64,000 nucleotides of DNA. It comes from Letharia columbiana. Lineage: Eukaryota; Ascomycota; Lecanoromycetes; Lecanorales; Parmeliaceae. The translations under genes were made by a program, and so were the position numbers. Within the stretch, counting starts at the first letter, position 1. Each line of letters begins with the position of its first letter. Of this stretch, positions 24,662 to 36,109 are shown in pieces. The stretch spans positions 1 through 64,000 of the forward strand of contig NW_023501054.1 of assembly GCF_014066305.1 (NCBI RefSeq), written 5' to 3'. The notes under the pieces were generated by a model. The model saw nothing but the letters and a program-made list of their open reading frames with translations, was not told the DNA's origin and ran no database searches.

Positions 24662-24850
24662 ATGAAAGACGACGAATACTACTTTTATATTAAAAAGATA
24701 ATTAATAATAAAGAATTATATATAATAGTTTACTATTTTACGTATAAGAAGTCTAAGTATTTTTTTTATATTAAAAGATACTTAAATATAGAAGCTAATA
24801 TCTCTTATTTATTTTATTATTTAATATATATTAGAGTAGAGAAGCTATAG
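24662..24850 (+). pseudogene. 62-codon frame, module 2
   Basis: This frame is open from ATG 24662 to TAG 24848-24850. It encodes a small, basic, Tyr/Ile/Lys-rich product without a clear signal peptide or membrane segment. Aligned codons in the other modules read ACG (22718) and ATA (25375), so this ATG may itself be a C to T change and not a true start. The same length and stop position in three modules argues for a real coding relic. No family recognised, and there is no sign of expression. Confidence 0.45.
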
Positions 24851-25374
24851 ACTTAAAAGAAATTAAAGAAATTAAGTTTTCTAAATAAGAAGTAATATTA
24901 TCGCTAAGAGTCTTAGATATTAAAGAATAAATCGAAGAACGAACGAGAGAAGGGATAAGAGATTTAGGATTCTAATGGAATCTAAGAGTAAGATAAAATT
25001 ACGAACCTAGGTTATTAAGATAAAAAAGAAAATCGCTCGACGAATAATAGGAGCTTCGATATATATTTAAAATCTTCTTACTAAAATCCTATTAGTAATA
25101 ATAAATTAGTTTTCTTTTTCTTCGATAACTCCCCTCCCCCTTTCTTCGCCAACTTCTCTTCTTTACTCTTATCTTACTCTCTTAAAAGCGAAGCTTTCTT
25201 TACTTTAACTATTAAATATTAAAATTAAATTATAGCTTTTTACGCTAAACTCTTTAAATACTCTCTCTTTAACTTTATTTATTTTCTTAAAAATAAAAAT
25301 AAATAATCTATTCGCTAGCGATAAGACGATTAATTAATATAAGAGATATATATCGCTAATAAATAGTAGATAAG

Positions 25375-25563
25375 ATAGAAGACGACGAATATTACTACTA
25401 CGTTGAAAAGATAATTAATAATAAGAGATTATATATAATAGTTTACTATTTTACTTATAAGAAGTCTAGATATTTTTCTTATATTAAAAGATACTTAAAT
25501 ATAAAAGCTAATATCTCTTATCTATTTTATTATATAGCGTATATTAGAGTAGAGAAGCTATAA
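25375..25563 (+). pseudogene. 62-codon frame, module 3
   Basis: Sixty-two stop-free codons run from an ATA codon to TAA 25561-25563. This module keeps an extra run of Tyr codons near its start. It differs from modules 1 and 2 mainly by C/T and G/A changes that leave residues similar. Confidence 0.45.
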
Positions 25564-25570
25564 ACTTAAA

Positions 25571-26344
25571 AGAATAAATTATCTCTACTTCGCTCTCCGC
25601 TCTACTCTTCGTAAATTCGATTACTTATTTATTTATATATATCGTTATAACGATACTCTACTTATTTACTTACTTATATATATTGTCGTAGCGACTCTTA
25701 TAAGCTTAGCTATTTAAAAAAAGAAAGGAAATTATAACGTTTAATCGAAGTAATAAACTAACTAGTAAGGCTACGGTATTTTCTCTAATACGTTATATCG
25801 TCGATTCGACAAGTATTATAGCGATTATCTTAATAATATATACTATAAGAGAATTTCTATATAGTACTATACGTCTATTAAGATATATAATATTCTTAAA
25901 TATTAATATCGCTACTATAGCTAAGTTAGCTGAGTTTTTTAGTAAAATAGAATTAAAAGTTTACTTTTTAATTATTATACTATAGCTTCTAATTTAATAA
26001 AGACCTATTTAACTATTTATTTAACTTTTATTAAGAGTTCTAAAAAAGGCTATATCACGTAATTACGTATTTTTATTAAGAATTATATATACGTAGAGTA
26101 TAAATATTATATATCGGGCGATATATTAAAAAATTAAGTCTTAGTAGAATTTTCTACTTAGACTTATCTTAAGTAAGATTAAGCTAAGACTATATATAAA
26201 AGACTATAACGCTTAATAATATTATATACTAAATTAATATGACGTTAAGATTTAGTATATATAATTAGTAAATATAAAAGAAAGTATATTATAACTTATA
26301 TAAAGAAGAATAGATTTTAGTATTAATAATATAAGATTTATATA
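25571..26344. other. RIP-mutated unique sequence with a hairpin
   Basis: No gene is recognised here. Two related stretches of about 60 bp (TTATTTATTTATATATATCG and TTACTTACTTATATATATTG) lie at about 25625-25690. Near 26136-26165 two 14-base arms, AAGTCTTAGTAGAA and its inverse with one mismatch, form a perfect-looking hairpin with almost no loop. Confidence 0.6.
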
Positions 26345-26950
26345 ATACTAAATTTTAGCGTATATAAACGAATATATAATATTAAATTTCGACGTATATA
26401 AACGAATATATAACGCTAAATTTCGGCGTATATAAACGAATATATAACGCTAAATTTCGACGTATATAAACGAATATATAACGCTAAATTTCGGCGTATA
26501 TAAACGAATATATAACGCTAAATTTTAACGTATATAAACGAATATATAACGCTAAATTTCGGCGTATATAAATGAATATATAACGCTAAATTTCGACGTA
26601 TATAAACGAATATATAACGCTAAATTTCGGCGTATATAAATAAATATATAACGCTAAATTTCGACGTATATAAACGAATATATAATATTAAATTTCGGCG
26701 TATATAAACGAATATATAACGCTAAATTTCGACGTATATAAACGAATATATAATATTAAATTTCGGCGTATATAAACGAATATATAACGCTAAATTCTAG
26801 CGTATATAAATAAATATATAATACTAAATTTCGACGTATATAAACGAATATATAATATCAAATTTCGACGTATATAAACGAATATATAACGCTAAATTTC
26901 GACGTATATAAACGAATATATAACGCTAAATTTCGGCGTATATAAACGAA
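26345..26950 (+). repeat. 34-bp tandem array, about 18 units
   Basis: The unit combines TTCGGCGTATATAAACGAAT with ATATAACGCTAAAT. Copies spaced exactly 34 bp apart begin at 26421, 26455 and so on. Variants differ almost only at C/T and G/A positions: CGGCG/CGACG/TAGCG and AACGCT/AATATT. There are no unique spacers, so it is not a CRISPR array. Confidence 0.95.
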
Positions 26951-27164
26951 AATATAGTGTTAGAGTAATCTTATTTTTTTTAGCGAAGATAAATCTCGAA
27001 TTCGATTTCGAAGATCTTTAAATCTATATTTTATCTACTATTAAGTATTTATATTAATAATTATACTATATAAGATATTTAAATAATATAAATTAGTTTA
27101 AATAATAGAAATTAAGTTAGATTTTGGAAATTTTATAGAGAAAATTTAAATCATAACTAGATTT
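26951..27164. other. Junction between the 34-bp and 314-bp arrays
   Basis: This is unique sequence. The last part (27120-27165) keeps TGG, GGG and CA, so it is less mutated than either array. Confidence 0.5.
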
Positions 27165-30100
27165 GTGGGTATAGACTATTTTTAACTTAATTTTATATAT
27201 ATTAAGTAATTTTTATATATAATTCTATATTAGAGATTAAATCTTAGTATCTAATTTACGTTAAAAAGATAAGACTTTAAGAAAAACTATAAACGCTATT
27301 ATTTTAGCGAGTTATATTTTATTTATAGTTTTTATATATTAATATAACTCTAATTCATCGATATTTAAGACTCGATTAAGAGGAGAATAAAAAATATCTT
27401 ATTAATTTCATTTTTAATATCGATAAGTTTCTATTTAAAGAAAATTATATTTATATTAAATATATCTCTAATTCCTCTATATATAATAAATATTTTTAAC
27501 TTAATTTAATATATATTAAATAAAATTTATATATATTTCTATATTAGATTTTAAATCTTAATATCTTATTTACGTTAAAATAATAAGACTTTAAGAAAGA
27601 CTATAAACGCTATTATTTTAGCGAGTTATATTTTATTTATAGTTTTTATATATTAATATAACTCTAATTCATCGATATTTAAGATTCGATTAAGAGGAGA
27701 ATAAAAAATATCTTATTAATTTCATTTTCAATATCGATAACTTTCTATTTAAAGAAAACTATACTTATATTAAATATATCTCTAATTCCTCTATATATAA
27801 TAAATATTTTTAACTTAATTTAATATATATTAAATAAAATTTATATAAAATTCTATATTAGATTTTAAATCTTAATATCTTATTCGCGTTAAAATAGTAA
27901 GACTTTAAAAAAGACTATAAACGCTATTATTTTAGCGAGTTATATTTTATTTATAGTTTTTATATATTAATATAACTCTAATTCATCGATATTTAAGATT
28001 CGATTAAGAGGAGAATAAAAAATATCTTATTAATTACGTTTCTAATATCGATTTTCTATTTAAAGAAAATTATATTTATATTAAATATATCTCTAATTCC
28101 TCTATATATATATACTATTTTTAACTTAATTTAATATATATTAAATAAAATTTATATAAAATTCTATATTATATTTTAAATCTTAATATCTTATTTACGT
28201 TAAAAAGATAAGACTTTAAGAAAGACTATAAACGCTATTATTTTAGCGAGTTATATTTTATTTATAGTTTTTATATATTAATATAACTCTAATTCATCGA
28301 TATTTAAGACTCGATTAAGAGGAGAATAAAAAATATCTTATTAATTTCATTTTCAATATCGATAAGTTTCTATTTAAAGAAAACTATACTTATATTAAAT
28401 ATATCTCTAATTCCTCTATATATAATAAATATTTTTAACTTAATTTTATATATATTAAGTAATTTTTATATATAATTCTATATTAGAGATTAAATCTTAA
28501 TATCTAATTTACGTTAAAAAGATAAGACTTTAAGAAAGACTATAAACGCTATTATTTTAGCGAGTTATATTTTATTTATAGTTTTTATATATTAATATAA
28601 CTCTAATTCATCGATATTTAAGACTTAATTAAGAGGAGAATAAAAAATACCTTATTAATTACGTTTCTAATATCGATAAGTTTCTATTTAAAGAAAACTA
28701 TACTTATATTAAATATATCTCTAATTCCTCTATATATATATACTATTTTTAACTTAATTTTATATATATTAAGTAATTTTTATATATAATTCTATATTAG
28801 AGATTAAATCTTAGTATCTAATTTACGTTAAAAAGATAAGACTTTAAGAAAGACTATAAACGCTATTATTTTAGCGAGTTATATTTTATCTATAGTTTTT
28901 ATATATTAATATAACTCTAATTCATCGATATTTAAGACCCGATTAAGAGGAGAATAAAAAATATCTTATTAATTACGTTTCTAATATTAACGATTTTCTA
29001 TTTAAAGAAGATTATACTTATATTAAATATATCTCTAATTCCTCTATATATATATACTATTTTTAACTTAATTTTATATATATTAAGTAATTTTTATATA
29101 TAATTCTATATTAGAGATTAAATCTTAGTATCTAATTTACGTTAAAAAGATAAGACTTTAAAAAAGACTATAAACGCTATTATTTTAGCGAGTTATATTT
29201 TATTTATAGTTTTTATATATTAATATAACTCTAATTCATCGATATTTAAGATTAGATTAAGAAGAGAATAAAAAATATCTTATTAATTACGTTTCTAATA
29301 TTAACGATTTTCTATTTAAAGAAGATTATACTTATATTAAATATATCTCTAATTCCTCTATATATATATACTATTTTTAACTTAATTTTATATATATTAA
29401 GTAATTTTTATATATAATTCTATATTAGAGATTAAATCTTAGTATCTAATTTACGTTAAAAAGATAAGACTTTAAGAAAGACTATAAACGCTATTATTTT
29501 AGCGAGTTATATTTTATTTATAGTTTTTATATATTAATATAACTCTAATTCATCGATATTTAAGATTAGATTAAGAAGAGAATAAAAAATATCTTATTAA
29601 TTACGTTTCTAATATTAACGATTTTCTATTTAAAGAAGATTATATTTATATTAAATATATCTCTAATTCCTCTATATATATATACTATTTTTAACTTAAT
29701 TTTATATATATTAAGTAATTTTTATATATAATTCTATATTAGAGATTAAATCTTAGTATCTAATTTACGTTAAAAAGATAAGACTTTAAAAAAGACTATA
29801 AACGCTATTATTTTAGCGAGTTATATTTTATTTATAGTTTTTATATATTAATATAACTCTAATTCATCGATATTTAAGATTAGATTAAGAAGAGAATAAA
29901 AAATATCTTATTAATTACGTTTCTACTATTAACGATTTTCTATTTAAAGAAGATTATATTTATATTAAATATATCTCTAATTCCTCTATATATATATACT
30001 ATTTTTAACTTAATTTTATATATATTAAGTAATTTTTATATATAATTCTATATTAGAGATTAAATCTTAATATCTTATTCGCGTTAAAAAGATAAGACTT

Positions 30101-30245
30101 TAAAAAAGACTATAAACGCTATTATTTTAGCGAGTTATATTTTATTTATAGTTTTTATATATTAATATAACTCTAATTCATCGATATTTAAGATTAGATT
30201 AAGAAGAGAATAAAAAATATCTTATTAATTACGTTTCTAATAACG
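27165..30245 (+). repeat. 314-bp satellite array, about ten units
   Basis: The marker GCGAGTTATATTTTAT lies at 27307, 27621, 27935, 28246, 28560, 28874, 29188, 29502, 29816 and 30130. The spacing is 314 bp every time but one, which is 311. Units are nearly identical, and each contains a CGCTATTATTTTAGCG hairpin and the box CTCTAATTCATCGATATTTA. Two sub-types alternate in the TATATAATAAATATT versus TATATATATACTATT linker. The last unit breaks off after TTACGTTTCTAATAACGAT. No open frame is shared by the units. Confidence 0.97.
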
Positions 30246-30624
30246 ATAATTTTCTCTTTTTAAATTAGAGAAATATCTTATATAACTCTAAAGATATTAT
30301 ATTTATAATTATTATTAAGAAATATTTTCTAAAGATTTAACTCTAGCTATATCTTTTTAGATATTAAGATAAAAATAATAAAAAATACGTTTATATAAAG
30401 TATTTTCGATATTAATTCTAATAATATATAAATATCTATTAGATTTAATTTTATAATTTTCTTCTATCTAAGAAATTCGAACTCTATATCTTCTTAGCGT
30501 AAAGGATTTCAAGACTTTATAACTTTTCTTTATATTTATTAAATCTTATAATTTTAATATTATTATATCGCTTTAAATAAGCTCTATTTATAAAGTAAAA
30601 AAGTATATATAAATATATTAAGTC

Positions 30625-30650
30625 TATCGAAATTCGAACTCGAGATCTTA
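30625..30650 (-). ncRNA. tRNA-like 3' half, copy 1 (degenerate)
   Basis: Read on the minus strand this contains CTCGAGTTCGAATTTCG, which resembles the T-arm and B box of a tRNA (consensus GGTTCGANTCC). No matching 5' acceptor arm is seen. This is the most diverged of five such copies. Confidence 0.35.
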
Positions 30651-31610
30651 GTTTTCGATTTCGTTACGTTTTATATAAGTAATAAATTATATTATATATA
30701 TAGCTCGTAAAGAGAACTATACTCTATTACTAAGCTATAGACTTAATTTAAATATTAGAAATATAATTATATTAATATATAAAGAGTTTATAATTATATA
30801 ACGAATAATTTATATTCGCGTTATAGATAATTAAAATAATACTAATATTAACTCTCTTAATAAAAGAGTTTTAATTAATTTTAAAATTATATTAATATAT
30901 TTTACTTTTATATTTAATAATTTTTTATAATATATATATAATTTTTAATTTTTAACTCTAAATATTACTCTAACTCTTTCTTATCTTTAATTAACTTAAT
31001 TCTAATATATTCTATAAAGATAACTATATATTATATATTTAATATTCTTTTATTATTAAATTTATCTATATTTATATTATATTCTTTATTATATAAGTTT
31101 CTAAATCGATATTATAAATATTAGTTTTAAATTAATTAGAAGTATTTAATATCTAGTATCGAATAATTAATTAATATTTTAATTTTAATAATTATATAAT
31201 TAGATATAATATTTTTAAAACTTCTATATTATTAAATTCGTCTAAATTTTTATTATATTATAGATTATATAAGTAATAAAATTATAAATAATTATAATTT
31301 AATATCTTAGAGTATAATTAAGTTATAGAATTTTAATCTATTATATAATACTATATAAGTAAATTTTACTTCGATTTTCGAAATTTTAAGTTTTATATAA
31401 AATATTAATTAAGTAATTTTATTATTTTTTTTAGATTTTAAGAGACGTTAATTATTTAATATTAATAAAAATATCTCGCTTAATCTTTATATTATATATA
31501 ACTTTTTAAATATTAATAGTAAAAATATAATTTATATATTATTATTAATCGTTTTTAACGTAGAATTTAATAAAAAAATAAAATTTTTAAATTTTTAAAT
31601 TTTTAAAAAA

Positions 31611-31721
31611 TGCCCCTAGAGTAGCTCGAACTTCGAATCTTTTAGTAAGAAAAAAAAAAAAATATTCTTTATCTTATTATAATCTTTCGTCTAAGTGAAA
31701 GACTATATTAAGGGAGAGAAT
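31611..31721 (-). ncRNA. tRNA-like 3' half with hairpin, copy 2
   Basis: The minus strand has AGTTCGAGCTACTC in a T-arm-like setting at 31611-31642. On the plus strand it is followed by an A-run and by 25-base arms (31664-31688 and 31697-31721) that pair with several mismatches. No intact cloverleaf is visible. Confidence 0.4.
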
Positions 31722-32730
31722 TCTTAATTTCTACTATTAAACTATATAGTAGAATAAAAATTATAAAATATAATAATAACTCTAAAAGAGTAACTAAATC
31801 TTTCTTTAATAAATAAAAAGCGAAATAAAATATAATTTTCGAAATTTTAGATTCTATATATAGTTCTAACTAATTAAAATACGTAGTTTTTTAAAGTTTT
31901 TTAAATTTACTATATAATCGTTATTAAATAAATTAATAAGCTAAGAATATCTCTTAACGCCTTTCTATTTAAAATATATTTAAAAAAATATAATATTTTA
32001 AAAGATAACTATAATAGTAAATAATTTTAAAAGATATATATTAAGATCGTTAATTTCTAGAGGTTTTTATAATATATTTTTTTTTTTTTTTTATTCTAAA
32101 TAGAATTAATACTTTAATAAATATTTAAATTTAGAGTTAATATTCTTAATATTCAATAATTTAATTCTAATAGAATTTAAAATTTTAAAATTCTTTATAA
32201 TCTATAAAAGTTGAATTATTATTATATTTTTAGATTTTAAATATTATTTTTTATTAAATAAGAATATTTAACGTCTAATATCGAGTAATTAATATCTTTA
32301 TTTTAATAATAAAATAATTATATATAATATTCTAAAAATTTAAATATTATTAAATTCGTCTAAATTTTTATTATATTATAGACTATAAAAGTAATAAAAA
32401 TATAAATAAACGCGACTTAATACTTTAGAGTTCGATTAAATTAAAAAATTCTAATCTATTATATAATACTAAGTAAGTGAATTTTAATCTAATTTTCGAA
32501 ATTTTAAATTTTATATAGAATATTAACTAAGTAAGTTTCATTTTTTTTTTTAAATTTTAAGAGACGTTGATAATTTAATATTAATAAAAATATCTCGCTT
32601 AATCTTTATATTACGTATAACTTCTTAAATATTAATAGTAAAAATATAAACTTATATATTATTATTAATCATTTTCAACGTAGAATTTAATAAAAGAATA
32701 AAAAAAAGAAATATTAAGATATTAAAAAAA

Positions 32731-32854
32731 TGTTCTTAGAATAACTCGAACTTCGAACCTTTTAATAAGAAAAAAAAAAAAAATATTCTCTATCTTAACA
32801 TAGTCTTTAATTAAGCTATAAACCTTAGTTAAAGACTATATTAAGATAGAGAAT
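32731..32854 (-). ncRNA. tRNA-like 3' half with long hairpin, copy 3
   Basis: The T-arm-like part is at 32731-32762. After an A-run, 31-base arms at 32785-32815 and 32824-32854 pair with two mismatches around an 8-base loop. Both mismatches are C versus T, the kind RIP would create, so the stem was once probably perfect. Confidence 0.45.
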
Positions 32855-33829
32855 TCTTAATATCCGCTATTAAAGTATATAATGAAATAATAAAATTTAA
32901 TATAAACGCTAACTCGAAGTAAGATAATAATTATAAATCTTAATAAATTATAGTCGAAATATTAAATAAATCTTAAAAATTTAATTTCTATATATAATGC
33001 TAACTAAGTACTATTAGTATTTTTTTAAAATTTTTTAAATATATTATATATTTATTACTAGATAAATCGATAAGCTAAGAGTTCTCTTAGCGTTCTTTAA
33101 CTCGAAGTACGTATAAAAAGATTTTATATTTTAAATAATAACTCTATAAGTAAATCTTTTCAAAAAATACGCGTTAAAATTCTAAAATCCCTATAGTTTT
33201 TTTTAATATTTTTTTAATATTTTTTTTTTTTAATAAAAGAATTAAGTAATTAAATATTTAATTTTATTTTAAATATTTTAATAATAAATAGATTAGTTTT
33301 AGTTAGATTTTCGAAATTTTTAAATCTATAAATAGTACTAATTAAGTAAATATATTATTTTTTTATAAAATAAAATAAAATTATATATTAACTATAAGGA
33401 ATAAAATAGTTATATAAAGTTCTCTTAGCGTCGATAAATTAAGAAAACGACTTTATATATAGACGTTAACGCTTAAGCGAAGTCTAAGTAATAATATTTT
33501 AATATTTATAATTTAGATTTTAGATCGAATATTAAAATTAATATAGAGTTTTTAATAGAATTTAAATAAGATTTAAATATATAGATTAAAAGTTAATATA
33601 TTAATAACTTAATTATTTCTTTATATAATTTAATAGTTATTAAAAATATTTTTATAGAATAATCGAAATAAAATATAATAGTTTTAATATTTATTAGAAT
33701 ATCTAAATTCTAACTCTAAATAAATTAAAATAAGATTTTTAACGTATTTAATTTAAATATTTATTTCAATCTTATTTTAAAAAAAAACTAAGAATATTTT
33801 TATATATTCAAATAGCTCTAAATAGAGTT

Positions 33830-34040
33830 TATATATTTATATATTTTTTATTTAATAATATCTAGAATAATAGGTCGAGGAATAAGAAATAAAAATTTAG
33901 GTTTATAATGGCGGGTATATTTATACGAAGTAAATCTCCGCGCTAAATCTCTTCTTAATATTAAAAAAATCAATTTAGTAGCAAATTTGAAAATTCTTAA
34001 ATTATATACTTTTTATAACTTTAAATTACTTGATTAAATT
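33830..34040. other. Less-mutated patch within the AT-rich block
   Basis: This stretch keeps GGTCGAGG, ATGGCGGG and several CA and TG dinucleotides that are rare around it. Its CTCCGCGCTAA motif (about 33933) also occurs in the island at about 36350. No frame or RNA recognised. Confidence 0.45.
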
Positions 34041-34757
34041 TGAAAATTTATAGAATAAAATTTTTTAAAGAAAATATAAAGAATAATAATATTATAACGA
34101 AGAAAGTTATTAGTTTATTAATAATTATATATAATAATTTTTAACTAAAAAACTCTAAATAATATTTTTAATATTTTTATATTACTAAATAGCTCTTAAA
34201 ATCCTCTATTACTATACGTATTTAAAATTATAAGTTTTAAATAATAATAATAAATACTAGCTTATCGAGATTTCTTTATATAGTAATTCTATATTAAATC
34301 GATATTTTTATTTAATAATATAATAATTTATAATTACTTTTTCGTTAAGATTATATTATTAAATAACCTTTTTTTATTTTCATAAATATTATTATATGAA
34401 ATTATATATTAATCTTAAATTATTTTAAAAGATAATTCGGGGATAATTAGACGCTAATATACGATTTTATTAAATAATCAAATACTCGATAATAATTATC
34501 TTTTCGTTTTAATATCGTTAAATAGCCCTTAATTAGGGCTATAAATCATCTTATTTAAATATTTTTATTTATTATAAATTCGTTATTGGCGTTAAGGTTT
34601 TAGATAGAGATATTAAAATACTCGCTTATTTTTTATATTGCCTATAACTTTTCAAATATTAATAGTAAAAATATAAACTCAAATATTATTATTAATCATT
34701 TTTTTCATAGAGTTCAGCGATGTAATAAAAAAAAGATATTTTAAGAATTTAAAAAAG

Positions 34758-34860
34758 TGGCGACGGTGTAACTCGAACTCCCGACCTTATTTACTTAAAA
34801 ATAAAAAAAAATTTCTTACTTACGATACGACTACGGGTTAGATAACTATATCGTAAGTAA
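34758..34860 (-). ncRNA. tRNA-like 3' half with hairpin, copy 4
   Basis: This is the best-preserved copy. The minus strand reads GGTCGGGAGTTCGAGTTACA followed by CCGTCGCCA, a convincing tRNA T-arm and 3' acceptor strand including a CCA-like end. Next to it 12-base arms TTACTTACGATA (34816-34827) and the inverse (34849-34860) form a stem with a 21-base loop. The expected 5' acceptor GGCGACG is missing, so this looks tRNA-derived (SINE-like) and not a working tRNA gene. Confidence 0.5.
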
Positions 34861-35465
34861 AGAATAAAATAATTTCACCTATTTTATTATATAAAGAGAA
34901 TAAATTATTTAATATATTAATAATTTCTTTAATATAAGTAATAAGTATTACTTTAATAGATTATAACTCTAAAATTACGCGATTATTAAATTTTAAATTT
35001 TATTAAAAATTACTAACTAAGTATAACTATTATTATTTTTAAGTTTCTTAAATATATTTTATATATAGGGCGAAGTAAGTTAAGTAAATTTCTAAAAATA
35101 TGCGTTAAAATCTTAGGGTTATCTAAATTATTTTTAAAGAAAATTCGAGAATAATTAGACGCTAATATACGATTTTATTAAATAATTAAATACTAAATAA
35201 TAATTATCTTTTCGTTTTAATATCGTTAAATCGTTCTTAATTAGAGCTATAAATCATATTATTTAAATATTTTTATTTATTATAAATTCGATATTGGCGT
35301 TAAGATTTTAGATAGAGATATTAAAATACTCGCTTATTTTTTATATTGCCTATAACTTTTCAAATATTAATAGCAAAAATATAAACTTAAATATTATTAT
35401 TAATTATTTTTTTCATAGAGTTCAGCGATATAATAAAAAAAAGATATTTTAAGAATTTAAAAAAG

Positions 35466-35575
35466 TGGCGACGGTGTGACTCGAACTCTCGATCTTATTT
35501 ATCTAAAAATTAAAAAAAAATTCTTAATTACGATATTACTATGGGTTAAGATAGCTATATCGTAACGAAAGAATA
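35466..35575 (-). ncRNA. tRNA-like 3' half with hairpin, copy 5
   Basis: This is a direct duplicate of copy 4, about 708 bp downstream. The T-arm part at 35466-35496 reads GAGTTCGAGTCACACCGTCG on the minus strand, slightly closer to a B box than copy 4. The hairpin arms have shrunk to about nine paired bases (ATATCGTAA). Confidence 0.5.
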
Positions 35576-36109
35576 AAATAATTTCACCTATTATATTATA
35601 TAAAGAAAATAAATTATTTAATATATTAATAATTTCTTTAATACGAGATAATAAGTATTATTTTAATAGATTATAACTCTAAAATTACGCGATTATTAAA
35701 TTTTAAATTTTATTAAAAATTGCTAATTAATTATAACTCAATTTTTTTTTAAGTTTCTTAAATATATTTTATATATAGGGCGAAATAAATTTCTAAGTAA
35801 AGGGTTTCTCTTCGCGCGAAAAGTAATCGATACGTATATAGAAATTTATTATTTTAAATAACGAATATAGAAGCAAATCTATTCAAAAAATATACGTTAA
35901 AATCCTAAGATTCTTAAGTTTTTTTATATATTTTTTTCAAATTTTTTATTTTAAATAAAAAAAAAATTAATTAAATATTTAATTTTATTTAAAACATCTT
36001 AATTCTAAATAAATCAATTCTAGGGCTATTTATAGAATTTTAATTTTTATATATAATATCAACTAAGTAGTACTATTATTTTTTTCAATTTTTAAATCAT
36101 ATTAATTAT

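Larger units (their letters stand above)
21660..25570 (+). repeat. Decayed tandem modules (two long, one partial)
   Basis: The marker GCTAGCTTTTCTAATAAT occurs at 21665 and 23450, about 1.8 kb apart. Each is followed by the same order of blocks: AATTAAAAGAGA runs, a GCGCGAA(A/G)A motif near the CGCG(T/C)T block, the CGCTTATTCTTTTCTTTT block, pyrimidine-rich TTCTTCG blocks, and a 62-codon frame. A third, shorter module starts near 25020. The modules differ by C/T and G/A changes plus indels, so they predate RIP. Confidence 0.75.
34440..35800 (+). repeat. 708-bp direct tandem duplication
   Basis: ACGCTAATATACG starts at 34451 and 35159, and the units stay collinear through the tRNA-like part and on to an ATATATAGGGCGAA block. 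They differ mainly at C/T and G/A sites, for example TAGCCCTTAATTAGGGCTA at 34523 versus a decayed form near 35230. Confidence 0.85.

Noticed and set aside
26345..26950. CRISPR array
   Set aside because: The 34-bp units abut each other with no unique spacers, and the genome is eukaryotic in character.
27165..30245. Centromere satellite
   Set aside because: A long RIP-rich AT region with a homogeneous satellite would fit, but nothing in the sequence itself proves centromere function.
34758..34860. Functional intron-containing tRNA gene
   Set aside because: The T-arm and 3' acceptor strand are good, but the complementary 5' acceptor strand is missing, and the hairpin does not fit D and anticodon arms.
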